Part shown: piece by piece, positions 34,882-47,220 of the stretch
How positions within the stretch are numbered: the first letter of the stretch is position 1
Layout of the letters: each line of letters begins with the position of its first letter
Source of the DNA: Druceiella hillmani
Lineage: Eukaryota > Arthropoda > Insecta > Lepidoptera > Hepialidae
Assembly: GCA_039881145.1 (NCBI GenBank)
Contig: JAYKKI010000060.1
Span: forward strand, 9,448,501 to 9,512,500
DNA: 64,000 nucleotides
Direction of reading: 5' to 3'
Notes under the pieces: model-generated
What the model saw: only the letters and a program-made list of their open reading frames with translations
Database searches by the model: none
What the model was told of the DNA's origin: nothing
Translations under genes and position numbers: made by a program

Positions 34882-36449
34882 AATAATCTATCACTACGGC
34901 TTTTCGTGTAATAGTCAGGAGCATAAAATGTAACCAATTTTAAGACCGAGGAATTACCAACATAATTATTTAGTAATTAAAAAAAATATCAAAAGAAAAT
35001 CCTACATATGCATGTCGGATTATAAAATTTAAAGAGGTAAATTAGGGTTACGATCTTACGTTTTGTGATATCATAATCTTTTAAACTTATTATAAATCTT
35101 GAAATAGAGTACGTACGTCACACTAAAAAACTTAAAAATATCACCTCGGGCTTTTCGAAAATGGAAATATGAATAAAGATTGTATTGGTGACTCATTGAT
35201 TAAAGAAATTCCGAGGAAATGGCGTGCTTATTTTATAACGCTTGCACATTTTCCATAAACTACTGTATTGGAAAAAATATTAGTTCTTCCTTTGGATGAC
35301 ATGAAATGTAACTTATTTACATTTGCCGCTTAATACATTTCTCAGTATCTTTAAAATACACTAGAAAAATATTTGTAACAGGAAACTAAATAAATACACA
35401 CAGTTATAAATAAATATTCTTGTAGTTGCGCCGTAATCTTAATATTCTAAATGCAGTATCAAGTTCGAGAGCACAACGAGGAAATACTCTCACGTAACCT
35501 TGACGCATTTTGCAATACAAACCAGAATAGATATCACTCGCATGTCTGAACCGAAGTTCGAGAAAAATATATAAAAAATCAATTTAATTTGTTTTTCACT
35601 CAGTTACCGATACGGATATAGCAAGTTAATCAGAAGAAGATGTTTATTTATTTCGCGACACTTATCTTTAATACATTTTTTATTTAAATTCGATTTTTAT
35701 ATTTACCATTTTTTACACCTTAAAATTATAGCTACACAAATGGTGCTCTTCGCGTAGTTACAATAAATTATTACTTGTATCGTAATAATAGATTATGGTG
35801 AGGAGAGAACAAAATATTTTGTTTTTAATAAAAAATATAAGTAGTGTGTTTTATAAAAATATAGTGTTTAAAAAAAATTATAATTTAGCCTACACCTTTA
35901 AAAAAAATCGGTTCTATAAAAAAATCAGAGCCACTTTACGCTAACGGAGAAAGGGATAGAACATACGCTTGAACACGGTACTGATGGACACGGGAAACAT
36001 TTAGTCGGTGATGCGTGCTCTTCAAGTATGCATTGAGTTGATTGAAAATCAACCAACAGCATTGAAAAGTCACCAGTTGTCGGCCACCGACTAACTAAAT
36101 CTTAAATCATTCGTCTGCGTTGCTCGTAAATGTGTATAAAGTTCTTCTGATCTTTTCCGCTAATATCACTGCCGAGAGTTTTTCCTAAAGTCCTAATTTG
36201 ATTTTAAAATAATAAAGCAAAAACATTGAATAGAAAGGGAAAGCAAATATTATATAAGAGCTGAGTGGAAAAAAGGAAATAAGCATTTCTCATTTTCAAT
36301 AAGTTATTTAGTTATTAAAGCTGTGAATTGTTTTATGCAGGTATATGTATAGAGTTGCTTTTTATAGGTTATACAGAACAATAATAAATTGTTCGTGTTA
36401 CTGAAATATATCTCAAGAATACACTCGACAATTTGTTTTTCATAATTAT
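34882..36449. other. anonymous DNA with a distinct patch at 35990-36170
   Basis: No gene. The patch contains the palindrome-like TTGATTGAAAATCAACCAA and the inverted pair TTAGTCGGTGA (36001) / TCGGCCACCGACTAA (36080-36094). It could be a small foldback remnant or conserved non-coding DNA. Confidence 0.35.
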
Positions 36450-37030
36450 ATGTTAGTATAAATCATAATAAAATGTCATGTAATTATGGCACGTCATTAC
36501 CTAACTCGTTTAATGTGAGCTATTCCCTTGCATATTGCAAATATATTTATTGTAATTTCTGGCAATTATTTTGATATAAGCATTTTTAAAATTAATTATT
36601 TTGATATTAAGATTTAGTTGAACTAACAAGGATTTCCTCCCGATGCCAAATGTTTGCATAATATGTTTGTTTACCAACAAACTGGCTAGTTTCGTAATAA
36701 TAACTTTATCAGAGACTCAAAATCTCGGCTGTAAATGCTTTATCAACTGGAACTATCTTTACTTAGTTATTTGTCAAAACAAAACAAAACAAAATTTAAT
36801 TAACTTACGGCAATTTAAATAAAATGCTGATAACCTCCGATGAATTTCCCTCCGGGTCAATTATTTTCCAAAACAAAACAGGCGCGACTGAGTTCAAAGG
36901 AGAGTGATGACATCAAATATCCCAATGGGAAATGCGATTATGATGCGTAAAATATTTAAATTTCGTAATTCTTCATTTCCTCATTCCCATTTTGGCTCTT
37001 CAAATATTTGTTAATTAAGCGTTGGATTTA
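36450..37030. promoter_or_regulatory. enhancer-like, possibly conserved non-coding block
   Basis: This stretch differs from its flanks in complexity and G+C. It is dense in sequences resembling binding sites of developmental factors: homeodomain-like TAATTA and TAATTAT, POU/octamer-like GCATATTGCAAAT, forkhead-like TGTTTGTTTAC, and GATA-like TTTATC. It also contains CCCAATGGGAAATGCGATTA and TTAATTAAGCG. Such short motifs are common in AT-rich DNA, so this is inference. No gene lies in the window to assign it to. Confidence 0.25.
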
Positions 37031-37634
37031 ATTTTCATACACAAACAGTACTTTAATTATTTACGTTCAAAAACAAAACGATATTAATATATGAATTCCG
37101 TTTAAGCTATGTTGCTTCCGGAAATTGATAAGGTAAAGAAACTTATTAAATATTATTTTTTGAAATCGATTTAATAAAGTAAATTTAGATGTAGTAGATG
37201 AATTATAGAAAGATGGATGCATATTTGAACCTCACTAATTGATTTCATATTCTATAATTACATGTAGAATTTAAAAAAATCGTGTTTCATTTTTTCTAGA
37301 AATTCCAAATTTTATCTAAATGTTAGTGAATTAAATTATGCTTTCACAACGCACAGAAATTATCTAACCTTGCATTTTATTCGTTTTTCCAAACCAACAT
37401 TGGAAAAATGTGCAATTTTGGATAAACATTTGTGTTTTTCTATTCCAGACACAATTTTCGGAGATGATCTTACATAGAAAGTTGGTATAATTAACATACC
37501 GACATATGAACAAAAAGTGGTGTTTCTATTTTGGAGATAGTTTTGAGGAATGAGAAGAGAAGCATTTTTTTTCAGATGTAATCAAATCAAAACTTATCTG
37601 TACCCCGTTGTCACTATTAAACTTCAATACAGGT
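37031..37634. other. anonymous AT-rich DNA
   Basis: No feature recognised. Confidence 0.35.
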
Positions 37635-38000
37635 TATTTTTAATTGTTATTAAAGTAATCTTAAAAGGAGGGAAATATGAATAGTTTATTTTACTTGATG
37701 ACTTATATTTTTCATACATATGTTCTGTTTATGTAGGTGTACACATATAAGCATTTAAACACAGACAGGGTCAGATACATTTGTGAAAAGGAGGAAAATG
37801 ACCTGAATGGTAAACCATTTTAATTATTAATAAAGTAATCATAAAACGAGATAAATATAAATGGTTTATTTTATTTGATGATTTGTTTTATATCAGTTCT
37901 CTTACATATATAGTTTACTTAGGTACACAAATATAAGCATTTAAACGCTGACAATATCAGTCGTATTTTTGAAAAGGAGTACAATGACCTGAATGCTTAA
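37635..38000. repeat. 186-bp tandem duplication
   Basis: Two units share TTATTAAAGTAATC or a variant, TAGTTTATTTTACTTGATGA, ATATAAGCATTTAAAC (37747 and 37933 region) and GAAAAGGAG(G/T)A(A/C)AATGACCTGA. The period is 186 bp. Confidence 0.9.
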
Positions 38001-38439
38001 CCACTACTGTCTTCGACTCAGGTCCTTGCCATCCTTCTTTTATTTATGTTTGAGACCTTAAATTCTTGAGGATGCTTGCAGCTTTTTTTGCAAAAAATTG
38101 TACAAAGCTTTGGTTACTTTTGAATAGTATGATAATTTTTATGATAAATAATTTATTTACAACGGCACAGAAGTGTCATGTTCATGTAGAAGTATCTCTC
38201 TTTAAATCGTTTATATCATAATAGATCCACGTCAATATCACTAAAAATATTGTTACCATTAAAAGTAGCATTATTATTGTCTCCTAAACTATGGATATTC
38301 AGAAATTTTACATTTACGTCTGTTCATCATTGGTTATTAAAATAATTAAATAGTTAATTTAAAATTTAATTGACGAATTTTGCTTCATGCTACAATGCTC
38401 GCAAGTAAGGAAAAGAACGCCAAACAATACAATAAGACA
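38001..38439. other. anonymous AT-rich DNA
   Basis: No feature recognised. Confidence 0.35.
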
Positions 38440-38595
38440 CAATGAAATGAAACTAAGTGATGTATTATTTCTGTTTTCTTTAAGTTCTTTACTTCGACCT
38501 AGGTTTCGTCGTATTACAATATCTTCAGGTGGACCTTAGTAAAGATTAGAAGAATCTTTGCTAATAGACCAACTGAAGATGTTGTGCAATGGGTG
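38440..38595. mobile_element. palindromic foldback element, copy 1 (decayed)
   Basis: The left arm is well kept: ATGAAACTAAGTGATGTATT, TTTAAGTTCTTTACTTCGAC, CTAGGTTTCGTCGTATTACA and ATCTTCAGGTGG. The centre GTAAAGATTAGAAGAATCTTTGC and only the first part of the right arm (AGACCAACTGAAGATGTTGT) remain, after which similarity stops. Confidence 0.9.
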
Positions 38596-39394
38596 CATCA
38601 CAAATATATCCTTAATTGGAATGAAATTAACTTACATCTTAGATTGAACTTTAAAACTGTTACTGAATTAAATTTCAAACTGCTACTGAACTTGAATTTT
38701 AGACTGCTACTGCTTTAAAATTCTTGTAATAGTATCAAAAATTCCTGTATATCATTTCTTAAGGCTGAAAAATATTTGCTAGGAACACAGTTTAAATTTT
38801 AATATGAGTATCAATCATTATCATAAGAAATTATATTAACCGGTTCGGTAATTTTTATTTTACAATATGATGCTCTAAAAAGTAGAGTGATGGCAAAATT
38901 TAACATATGTTTGCACAAATCGATATTGTTGCAAGTAAAGTCCAAACCTTGCAAACATATGCTCTGCACTAAAAGAAATTAGACAAAGTCAAAATTTATT
39001 TTTCAAACTTTTAGCGTGATTTCCAATTTCAATAAACAGACACACTGTACATTTAAAAAAAATTCTATGACCTTCTTTATGTTGTATCATAATAAAATAT
39101 TTTCTATCAAACATGTTTTTAATGTGAAGAATAACCTTTAAAATTTTAATGATTAAACAAGCATTTATTTTCAATAGACAGACCGAGAAATATAATAAGA
39201 GCCGGTTTTTAGACCTGACACCGATATTTGTTTCGGAGTGCAAATTTCTTTGCGATTTATTATTTTTTTCTTTGAGGGTCCCGACAGAGTGGATATTACT
39301 ATAAATTTTTTTCATAGTGTAATAAGTTATACGTAATCCCCTAATTTTAAATTAATTTAAATAAAACAAATTAATTAGAAATTGTAAAAAAATG
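38596..39394. other. anonymous AT-rich DNA
   Basis: A local diverged triplication of TTAAACTGCTACTGAA-like text lies at about 38640-38720. A 108-codon minus-strand frame at 38989-39315 has no recognised motif and an unremarkable composition, so I do not call it a gene. Confidence 0.4.
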
Positions 39395-39477
<83 letters not shown>

Positions 39478-39482
39478 CATAT
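39395..39482. repeat. (TA)n microsatellite
   Basis: About 85 bp of TA with CA interruptions on the right. Confidence 0.95.
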
Positions 39483-39829
39483 AAACACATATATAAACTT
39501 AATATTGTAACTATTATATACTTTTTATCTGGTGAAAAACAATACACGTCTACTATATTTGCTTTTAATAATAATAGACATCTATACCGCTTTTTTAATC
39601 GGTATATCGACAATCTGTGGAAATTTAATAGAGTAAATTTGTCTTTATCACATCTGACACTGCCATTATCAAACTCAATTATCATTTTACTCAACTGACC
39701 AGATTAGCAATTATCTATCTTAACATAGTATCTCAATGTTACCATGACTCTCTACCAAGTTTAGTTAAAGAACGATATAACAACGTATTTATGTATACAA
39801 AGTAAAGTTTTGATCCCAACCTAATTGCA
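39483..39829. other. anonymous DNA
   Basis: No feature recognised. Confidence 0.35.
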
Positions 39830-40060
39830 ACATAAAGCACCTACTGGCAGGGGTGCAGCTACCTAATGGTCAACGTATCAATTTATGTAAATGAATTTGG
39901 AAATTGCCCCATCTATAATTAATTTTGCCAGCTTGTAAGAGTTTGCGACCCCATTGTTGGCCCAGTTAATAAGGGTTGCTTTATCGGGTTAACCCTGCTT
40001 TAAAGCCACCGCATTCGTGTTTCATTAAAAGCTTTAATGGCGGCTTGTAAGTTTTAGAAC
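39830..40060. promoter_or_regulatory. conserved-non-coding-like block
   Basis: About 230 bp of high-complexity, GC-richer sequence with no open frame and no other copy in the window. It includes CTACTGGCAGGGGTGCAGCT, TATAATTAATTTTGCCAGCT, GGGTTGCTTTATCGGGTTAA and CATTAAAAGCTTTAATGGCG. The last contains a small palindrome, CATTAAAAGCTTTAATG. Homeodomain-like TAATTA and GATA-like TTATC sites are present. It looks like a single-copy constrained element, but this can only be tested by cross-species alignment. Confidence 0.3.
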
Positions 40061-43000
40061 AAAAGTGTATTGAACAGATTTCCGTTAATTGGTTTCAAGG
40101 GATTATTTTCACAGGAAGGGGGAAATATTTTTTATATTTGCTGTAGGTTTATTCTAGAATAGACTATATTTTTTAACTTATATAATAAGTGTTGATTTAT
40201 TTGAAATATATTTAATGAATCAATCATTCTGGTTTTACTAGTATAATAAAACTAAAAAGATAAAAAGTATTGTGTTAAAAAATAGATAGAATTATTTAGA
40301 GACAAATTTGTCCAAATGAAATTGAGGAATGAAAATTATGTCAATATTTGAATACTTTGTTTTTCGCTTTTTTTGTTTCCGCTTGTTAGAGAATATAAGT
40401 TAGGTCGTCAATACCGTGAAATGAGGGAAAAAGAAACTATTTTGTATTGATTTTAATTTATGAGACTTTTCAATTTTAGAACAATCCGTAAGTAAAACAG
40501 TTATCTAACTTTTAAGCCACAATGCAGTAAGATTCTCCAAAAGTTTTTCATGTGAAACGTGTAAAAAGGAAATATTTAGGCATCAGTATACACACGTGAA
40601 ATTTGTACATAATACAAGTTTCTTTAAAAACATTTAATTGAAGACTTATTTTCATATTACTATTTTCACGAAGTTGCCATGAAAATCCACCAGAGAAAAT
40701 TAAACACTAAAGCAGAAATATGTTTTTCGAAAAAGTTCCGAAATTTACTTATTGCCGTATTGACCTAGCAAAAAGCATTACAGTGACAATGTAGTTAGAG
40801 AAAGTGCATTCATTTTAATATCTTTTTAAACAGTCTTACTATATAACAACACGTTTTAATTTAAATATGAAATTTCATAAAAACATAAAGGTCCTTAATT
40901 TGAAAAAAAAAATTATCCAATTAAATTCTCTTATCTTTCAGTGTATGCTTGATGGTAATAAGTTTGATCAACAAGTTGTGGGTGTAATCACTATTAATAA
41001 AACAATAAAACAGGCGAAGAACGAATCGAACTCACGCACGAAGGGCTCCATAGCACCAGACAATATTAATAATATTTCGTGCACAATAAGGCATAGTTAA
41101 ATTTTGTAGATATAGTTTGATAATTAGAACAACTGGGGAACTACGACTTTAGAAGTAGATATCTTAACTTATCATCACCTTTTGATTAAAATAAATATAT
41201 TATAATTAAAGTTGATATAATAGGTAATAATCATTTACAGATCTTTTTTTTAAGGTTAAGATAGTTTTCCAAATACAAAATACATTAAGTAAGCCTTCCT
41301 AAAATTAATAATGTTTTTAATGTATTCTGTCATGCTATTTAACTGTACCCGTAACCCGTATAATTTTAAATATATTTCATAAATATATTCCAGCTTCACA
41401 TATATTCAAGTACAATTTCCAAAAACCTTTTCAAGGTGTACTCCTCCTCGCGTGGTAACACAAGGCTGCAGTGTATAAGCGTGCCCGGCATTCCGCAAAA
41501 AAAATTGAGTTATTTCTGCGGTCGGTACCGATAATATACCATATCTCAAAAACTATACGAGTATAACACATCTTATTCAAACCAATTTCCATTAAATGTA
41601 TATTTTAGGTTATTCCACCTTCATTTTTTTTACAATTTTACACAGGTTAGTTCAAAAGTTTGATGGGGAGACGTCACACTTTTAAAACAAAGTATCTCTT
41701 CAACTATTGACCTAAATAAAAAAAGTTATTTTGGAATCTGTCAACCATTTTAAGAGCTTTTTAAATATACCCCCACATGCCTATATGCATCTGATTGTTT
41801 TTTCATCCCTTAGCTTTATTTATGGAGTACTACCCCTAACACTACTGAAAATAATAAATGAATAAATTAAAATATATAAATAACCTGATTATTCGCAATA
41901 AATTCCTTATTTGTGCAATCGGTGCCGTACTGGCACCGATTCAACCAATTTAATCAAATTTTAAATTTTACTTAATCTATAATATAATTTTAAAACCTTA
42001 ACTTTAAATGTACGCATGATACGGCATAGTTTCATATAGGATGAATTTGTTATATACCATTTTGCATTTGTTTAAGTTATTCGGCTGTGTACTTCAAAAA
42101 TAAGTAACTAAGTAATTTATTGTGAGTACTTGGATTATTTTAAGCTAATTGATTTTAGAATGTTTAGTGATTAAAGTTATTTATCATCATGTTTTACCTA
42201 ACATCCAATTATACTGTATCTTAGAATATCGTATAAATATTTAAAGTCACAGGCAAAAAAAAATCCTTTTTCGGGTAGAGTTGTTTATCAACAACACACA
42301 GAAGCGAAACGATAGTAGCGGTTAGATGCTAGCCGTTGAGTAGCTCCATTCTCCAGGTCCAATACCAGATTTTGTGAAGTAACAACTACCGGTAACAAAT
42401 ATCTTGATCCAATAAGGAGTTGCATTGTTCATCCCCAAAATTCGTCATCAGATCCTGACTTGGTCGATGATGTAATTATTTTGCAAAGTATAAATTACCA
42501 GCAGAAAATCGTAGTTAATTTACTTTGTCCATTTCCAAAGTTTATCATCAGATCATCACCATATTTATAAGGTACCACCCCTAAAGTACTCCCTTTTCAA
42601 TAAAAAAAATATAATAATAAGCATGTAACTATGTCAACTTAAGAAATAATTATAGCTTAACATATTTAAAAAAATATATTTCGACTAATTGAGAACCCCT
42701 CCTTTTTTTGAAATTGGTTGAAAATGGGGTTTCGTTGTTTAAAGTTTAGCTAATTATATCAAATTAATGTCACAGCTTTGGTAAAAATAATTTTCATTAA
42801 TTTAAGAACGAATAAGCAAGCTTGGGTAGATAAATTTGAAGCGTTCATAAAGCAAAAATAGTTTAAAGTAAAGAAAAATATGATTCAAAATAAACATATT
42901 AAATTCGAAAATAGAATTATTATAATCGTCACAAACACGCCACCAATAAAATTGGCGTAGACAAAACTAAATTCTTCATTTGGCTTTAAGCGTTAAAGTT

Positions 43001-44004
43001 TATCATGTCTGTTAGGAAAAAAACACTGAAAATATTGATTAGAAAATGAAAAATTTTTCTTCCAACACAGAATTGTATCGTACGAAATGAAAATATCTGC
43101 AACGAGTAAGCTTCCTAGACCGCAACGACAGTGTTACTTTTAATAGGATATGTGTAACGTTCGCTGCGTATTCAAAGTAAACAACTATTAATGTTGTGTC
43201 CGCATGTGTTACCATTTTATACCAAGTACATGTTTGCCAACAAGAGAGGTAGGAAAATATTCGAGCAGTCGAAATTAATATATGACGGCATGCATTACGT
43301 ACTTTTATATATAATTTTTATGCGATTTGAGATGTTTCTTCGATTAACTATAACTAGCGTGACCCGTGCGAAATCTTCGCATTATTTATTCCATTATGAA
43401 GCTCAGATGACAGATCAAACAAATATTTTACTAAAATTGACATATAGAGGCGCAAGTATCAAAAGCATTGAGCTAAAGCGCCACTTTATTTATACGTGAG
43501 TGGATTTGAAATTAAACAACAATTTTATCGACCGTCAATCATATTGACGTTGAGCCGTTAGATGGCAGCATTGCTGTTTTGTGTATATAATTTTAATAAT
43601 TAATTAATTTGCAAAAACAATAGCAATAATAAATTTTTTAGTTGTGGATGCCGGTAGAGCAAGCAATTATCTATAAAATGATATATAATTTATGTGGATT
43701 AGTTGTGAGGTTTTTTCTAAAAAGGGAGAGAAACATCTTAATCTTAGCGTATTAATATATATGATGATGATGTAGTTACGGTGTTTTATTCAAAGTTTGA
43801 CTCATCCTTTTTTGATTTTGCGTTCCTATTAGTGAATAAAAGTGTGTTTACTTATTTTATAAAATTAATTTTTATTTATATATCCCTATGACAATTATAT
43901 ACTAACACTTTTACTAGTTATTTAAAAGTTATTCAATTATATTAAAATATTATGGTTAATCAGCACTTGGAATCAATTTGTATCAGTATGCAATATATAA
44001 ATAC
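40061..44004. other. anonymous AT-rich DNA, about 3.9 kb
   Basis: No gene recognised. Items noted are a GC-richer patch at 41430-41535 (TCCTCCTCGCGTGGTAACAC, GTGCCCGGCATTCCGC); TTAGTTCAAAAGTTTGATGG at 41645, faintly mariner-terminus-like but unsupported; CATCAGATCMTSAC-like text at about 42448 and 42547, suggesting a diverged ~100-bp duplication; and an unassigned 102-codon plus-strand frame at 43191-43499. Confidence 0.35.
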
Positions 44005-44133
44005 AGGTGGGCTATTAGCAATATCTTTGCTAATAGCCCATCTGAAGATGTAATACAACGAAACCTAGGTCGTGTTAAAGAAATTAAAGAAAGTAGAAAT
44101 AATACTATATCACGTAGTTTCATTTAATTGTAA
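44005..44133. mobile_element. palindromic foldback element, copy 2 (right arm and loop)
   Basis: Begins inside the left arm at CAGGTGGGCTATTAGC, passes the loop, and runs through the full right arm: GCTAATAGCCCATCTGAAGA, TACAACGAAACCTAGGTCGT, AAGAAAGTAGAAATAATACT and CACGTAGTTTCATTTAATTG. The outer left arm is deleted. Confidence 0.93.
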
Positions 44134-45059
44134 AAATTTAACTCTATACGTTGTGAAAATTTAATTCTTCTATTTAATTTAATAAAAATTTGGTACGATT
44201 GCAAACCGATGTAAGTGAAAATGTTTACTTCTTTCTTTTTTTATTGAAAAAAAATCAGAACATACAACCTTTTTCATAATGAGAAGTACCCCTTGCAACT
44301 TAATTTCAAGCAAAAGTTAAATTTGAAAACTATTTAACTGCTAGTAAAGGTGTCAAGCAAATACCACTGTTGAATTTAAAATGTAATTTGATGAAGTTTT
44401 CTTGCAGAAACTATAATATGATGAAGTTTTAATATTGATGAAGTTTTCTTGCAGCAACTATATACCTTGTATGGTAAATTTTATTTAAAATTTGTATTTA
44501 ACAAATGATATCGGAAGCAGCGCTTATGATTAAGTAAAATATGATTAAAAGTAAGTTTCTTCAAATGAAACAAGGCTTGTAATTGAAAACTAAATTGGGC
44601 AAGGTACCATTATTACGAAGAACTTATTTTATGTTTCTTTATTACAATAATTTACAATTCAACTGACTTTAAAAGAAAAGAAAGTTATCAATTCGACATT
44701 GTTTTTCATGTACGTTACTTTGTATCTCCGGAAATTATAAACCGATTTTGATAATTCTCGTTTTATTTAGAACACTACACACTCTGTTGTGTCATGAAAA
44801 TTTTCGTCAGAATTTTACCACGAAAATTGTAGGTATACCATAGAAATCTTCAACCATGAATTGCGCAAGGGCCGTAATCGAGTTTGCATAATGTTGTTCT
44901 AATGTTATCTATTAACAAAGTCTGCAAAATTTTGAAACAACTGAGTGTGATATAAATCTTTTCCTTAACAAAATTACGGTTCAATGATGGAGTCGGAAGA
45001 CGGCGATAAGAACTCTTCAATGTCGAGTAGTAAACTCGATTTTGTTGAAAAGATATGTA
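44134..45059. other. anonymous AT-rich DNA
   Basis: A short local duplication, ATGAAGTTTTCTTGCAG(A/C)AACTATA, occurs at about 44391 and 44439. Nothing else is recognised. Confidence 0.4.
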
Positions 45060-46210
45060 ATTGGAATAACCAATTTATTATATAATACTAGGGACAAGTT
45101 TCTTTTTATATAAGATAAAAAGTAGCAAAAATATATATCATATTTTCATACATATAAATTTAGGAAAGATTTGTTTATCTACATCGTAAGTAAATACGTA
45201 AATGTACGTATGTAATCATTTGCAGGAGATATATTTCCGTGCGTCACTTTTGCAAACTGAAAGAGTCTTTGAAATTCAGAAAGCCAATAAACATCCTATA
45301 TGTACATGATGGAAGGTTGACTCGATATAATCACTTATTAACTTGGAAATATGACAGGGAAACTTCTCTCCGTTTATCTCGCAAGTATAATGTGATAATG
45401 AAAATGATTAATCGTCTTGACAGGAGAGGAAACTTTGATATTTGGTAATATTTTCGTTACGTGTTTTGACAAGAAATATTTGTTGCCATAAATCTTGTTT
45501 TGCTCACTTCCTTCTTGGAAGTATTTGTAAATACTACACATAGCAAAAGGAGATCTTTGTGTCAATAAAATCTATTTCGATTTTAGAAATTATATATTTG
45601 ATAATCGTTAATTAACTAGTTCTAATTTCAACAATTATATGCATCAGTTAATAAAACATTGAGTGCAATAAGTGCGAAATACAACTTAGAAGAAAATTTA
45701 AGATTAAAGGAACTTCCTATTCGCAAAACTCGACAAAACCTATTGAAATTAATTAAATTATTAAATACACACATTTTTTATGGAAACTTGTACTTTTGAT
45801 ATTAAAGTTTTCAATTTTATGATATTTCCACAATTAAACGAAACTACGTGACGCAGTATTATTTCTACTTTCCTTAAGTTCTTTACCACGGCCTAGGTTT
45901 CGTTGCATTACAACATCTTCAGGTGGGCTGTTAGCAAAGATTTTTGCTAATCGTGTTATAGAACTTAAAGAAAGTAGAAATAATACTACATCACTTAGTT
46001 TCATTTAATTGTGAATAATAAATTTCTATAAAATTAACGCTAAACATATTCAACATTTAATATTTCCATAAATGTAAAAGGAGCATTTATTAAAATGGCT
46101 TGATTAAACAATCAATTATGCTGATTAATGAATCGTCTGAGTTATCATGAAGCGGTATTTTAATTCCTTGAAATATTTGTATCAAAGATAAGCATACAAT
46201 AAGATATTTA
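45060..46210 (+). repeat. dispersed family A, copy 2, with a nested foldback element
   Basis: Same block order as 12540-13605, interrupted at 45831-46059 by a foldback element. The frame 45239-45448 is open and reads HFCKLKESLKFRKPINILYV, HDGRLTRYNHLLTWKYDRE and MKMINRLDRRGNFDIW before TAA. Copies 1 and 3 carry the same words broken by stops and deletions. The protein is unknown to me. Its charged, tryptophan-containing composition suggests the C-terminal end of an element-encoded protein. After the foldback, CATTTATTAAAATGGCTTGA and CATGAAGCGGTATTTTAA match copy 1 at 13410 and 13490. Confidence 0.75.
45831..46059. mobile_element. palindromic foldback element, copy 3, flanked by a probable 9-bp duplication
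   Basis: The left arm starts CAATTAAACGAAACTACGTG. The loop is TTAGCAAAGATTTTTGCTAA. The right arm has lost its inner half and resumes at GAACTTAAAGAAAGTAGAAA, continuing through CATTTAATTGTGAATAATAA to about 46059. ATATTTCCA lies immediately left (45822-45830) and right (46060-46068). The uninterrupted family-A copy at 50.7 kb has one such sequence at the matching position (GGAAATATT, 50706-50714). Confidence 0.9.
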
Positions 46211-46550
46211 TTTTTGAGAAACTACATAAATTTTTATGGCAAAACTTTCAAATAAGTAGCATTTTGTAGTGGTATAGAGAAGATAAATAATTTAAGAATT
46301 TACAATTTTGTGTGATGAACCACAGGGGATTATCGACATATGTAATCATTTCACTTGCTATGATTCCAATTGTTGTGTAACGGATTAAAATTCAACTTAA
46401 ATACTTAATATACACTTGGAGTTAGTTCAGAATACTTTTAGATTAAGCAAAAGTAACAAAAATAATGTGGAAATTTAGATTCGATATTATTCACCAGTAC
46501 ATGATAAGAGTATTACGTGGGTAATAGATGGCGCTAGTTGTATATTTACA
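46211..46550. other. anonymous AT-rich DNA
   Basis: No feature recognised. Confidence 0.35.
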
Positions 46551-47220
46551 TGGCGACATAATCTTTTCTTAGGCAGTAAAAAGAAACAATTAATTAATTT
46601 AAAGCAGTTGAAAAATTATTTTTATTGTCTATTTTTGACGAATACGTGTTTGGAAAAACGCTTCGTGAAGTCTGCGTCGGTCATATGTTTTAAGGGTGTC
46701 AAATATCTGACGACGACTTTTCCAGTTAAATGGAAAAGAAGTTTCATTCCATTCCTGCGTGCTATCTGCAATTCGTTTATATTTCTAATTTGCATCTTTG
46801 AAATTACTTTTGTTCTTTCTAAGCACTAATTGTTCAGGAATATTAATATAAAAGTTATTAGTGAAATTATATCCCAATTTTTTTTTGGAATTTTTAACTA
46901 TGTAAAATAAATATAATCAAAATCATTTGACTAGATGGTTTAGGAAGCAATTTAGCGCCATTTCTTTTCTAAGTATCTTTTGATTGGAATAGTCTTCTAG
47001 TTATAAAAAACGTATTACTTATCCTTAAGTAAGAAAAATTCATACGTAAAAATATATTCTTTCGAGCTTTTGAAAATTTCGACCATGTCAGAACAGTTTG
47101 TGTTAATTTGAAATATTTTTGTGGATAAATAATGCACGAGAAAAATATTTCGAATTACCTTTTAAAAACATAAATAATTTTTCATGTTACTAGCGTAATC
47201 ATTCATTTCCCATACAATTT
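46551..47220 (-). repeat. left arm of a second large inverted duplication
   Basis: The reverse complement of 49860-50553 matches in order: CGACATAATCTTTT, GACGAATACGTGTTTGGAAA, TTTTGTTCTTTCTAAGCACT, GATGGTTTAGGAAGCAATTT, ATATATTCTTTCGAGCTTTT, AATATTTCGAATTAC and ACTAGCGTAAT. Weak similarity may continue to about 47290. Identity is about 75% by eye. Confidence 0.85.
46604..46830 (-). pseudogene. decayed coding tail shared by the inverted duplication, copy 1
   Basis: On the minus strand this reads LRKNKSNFKDAN, a stop, then KYKRIADSTQEWNETSFPFN, WKSRRQIFDTLKTYDRRRL and HEAFFQTRIRQK, ending in a stop. The partner at 50.3 kb conserves LRKNKSNF, FDTLK, YDRR, L-EA-FQTRIR and the reading direction, which supports real coding ancestry. 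The pattern FNW...IFDTLK-YDRRRLHEAFF is reminiscent of the C-terminal end of GIY-YIG nuclease domains of Penelope-like elements (FDWDNA...RR-LEA-I). That assignment is tentative. A recombinase or unknown element protein is possible. Confidence 0.4.

Noticed and set aside
38989..39315. 108-codon minus-strand frame
   Set aside because: No motif, no unusual composition, no flanking splice or promoter signal. Its length is within chance for a 64-kb window.
41020..41080. GAGTTCGATTC-like word on the minus strand, resembling a tRNA T-arm
   Set aside because: No acceptor stem, D-arm or anticodon arm can be placed around it.
41640..41690. TTAGTTCAAAAGTTTGATGG, similar to a mariner terminal repeat
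   Set aside because: No inverted partner or transposase remnant is nearby, so the resemblance is too short to support.
42310..42600. Possible small element around ATCATCAGATCATCACC
   Set aside because: Two loosely similar phrases about 100 bp apart, with no clear edges or other copies. It is mentioned only as part of anonymous DNA.
43191..43499. 102-codon plus-strand frame
   Set aside because: No recognised family. The frame is consistent with chance and no exon context is visible.
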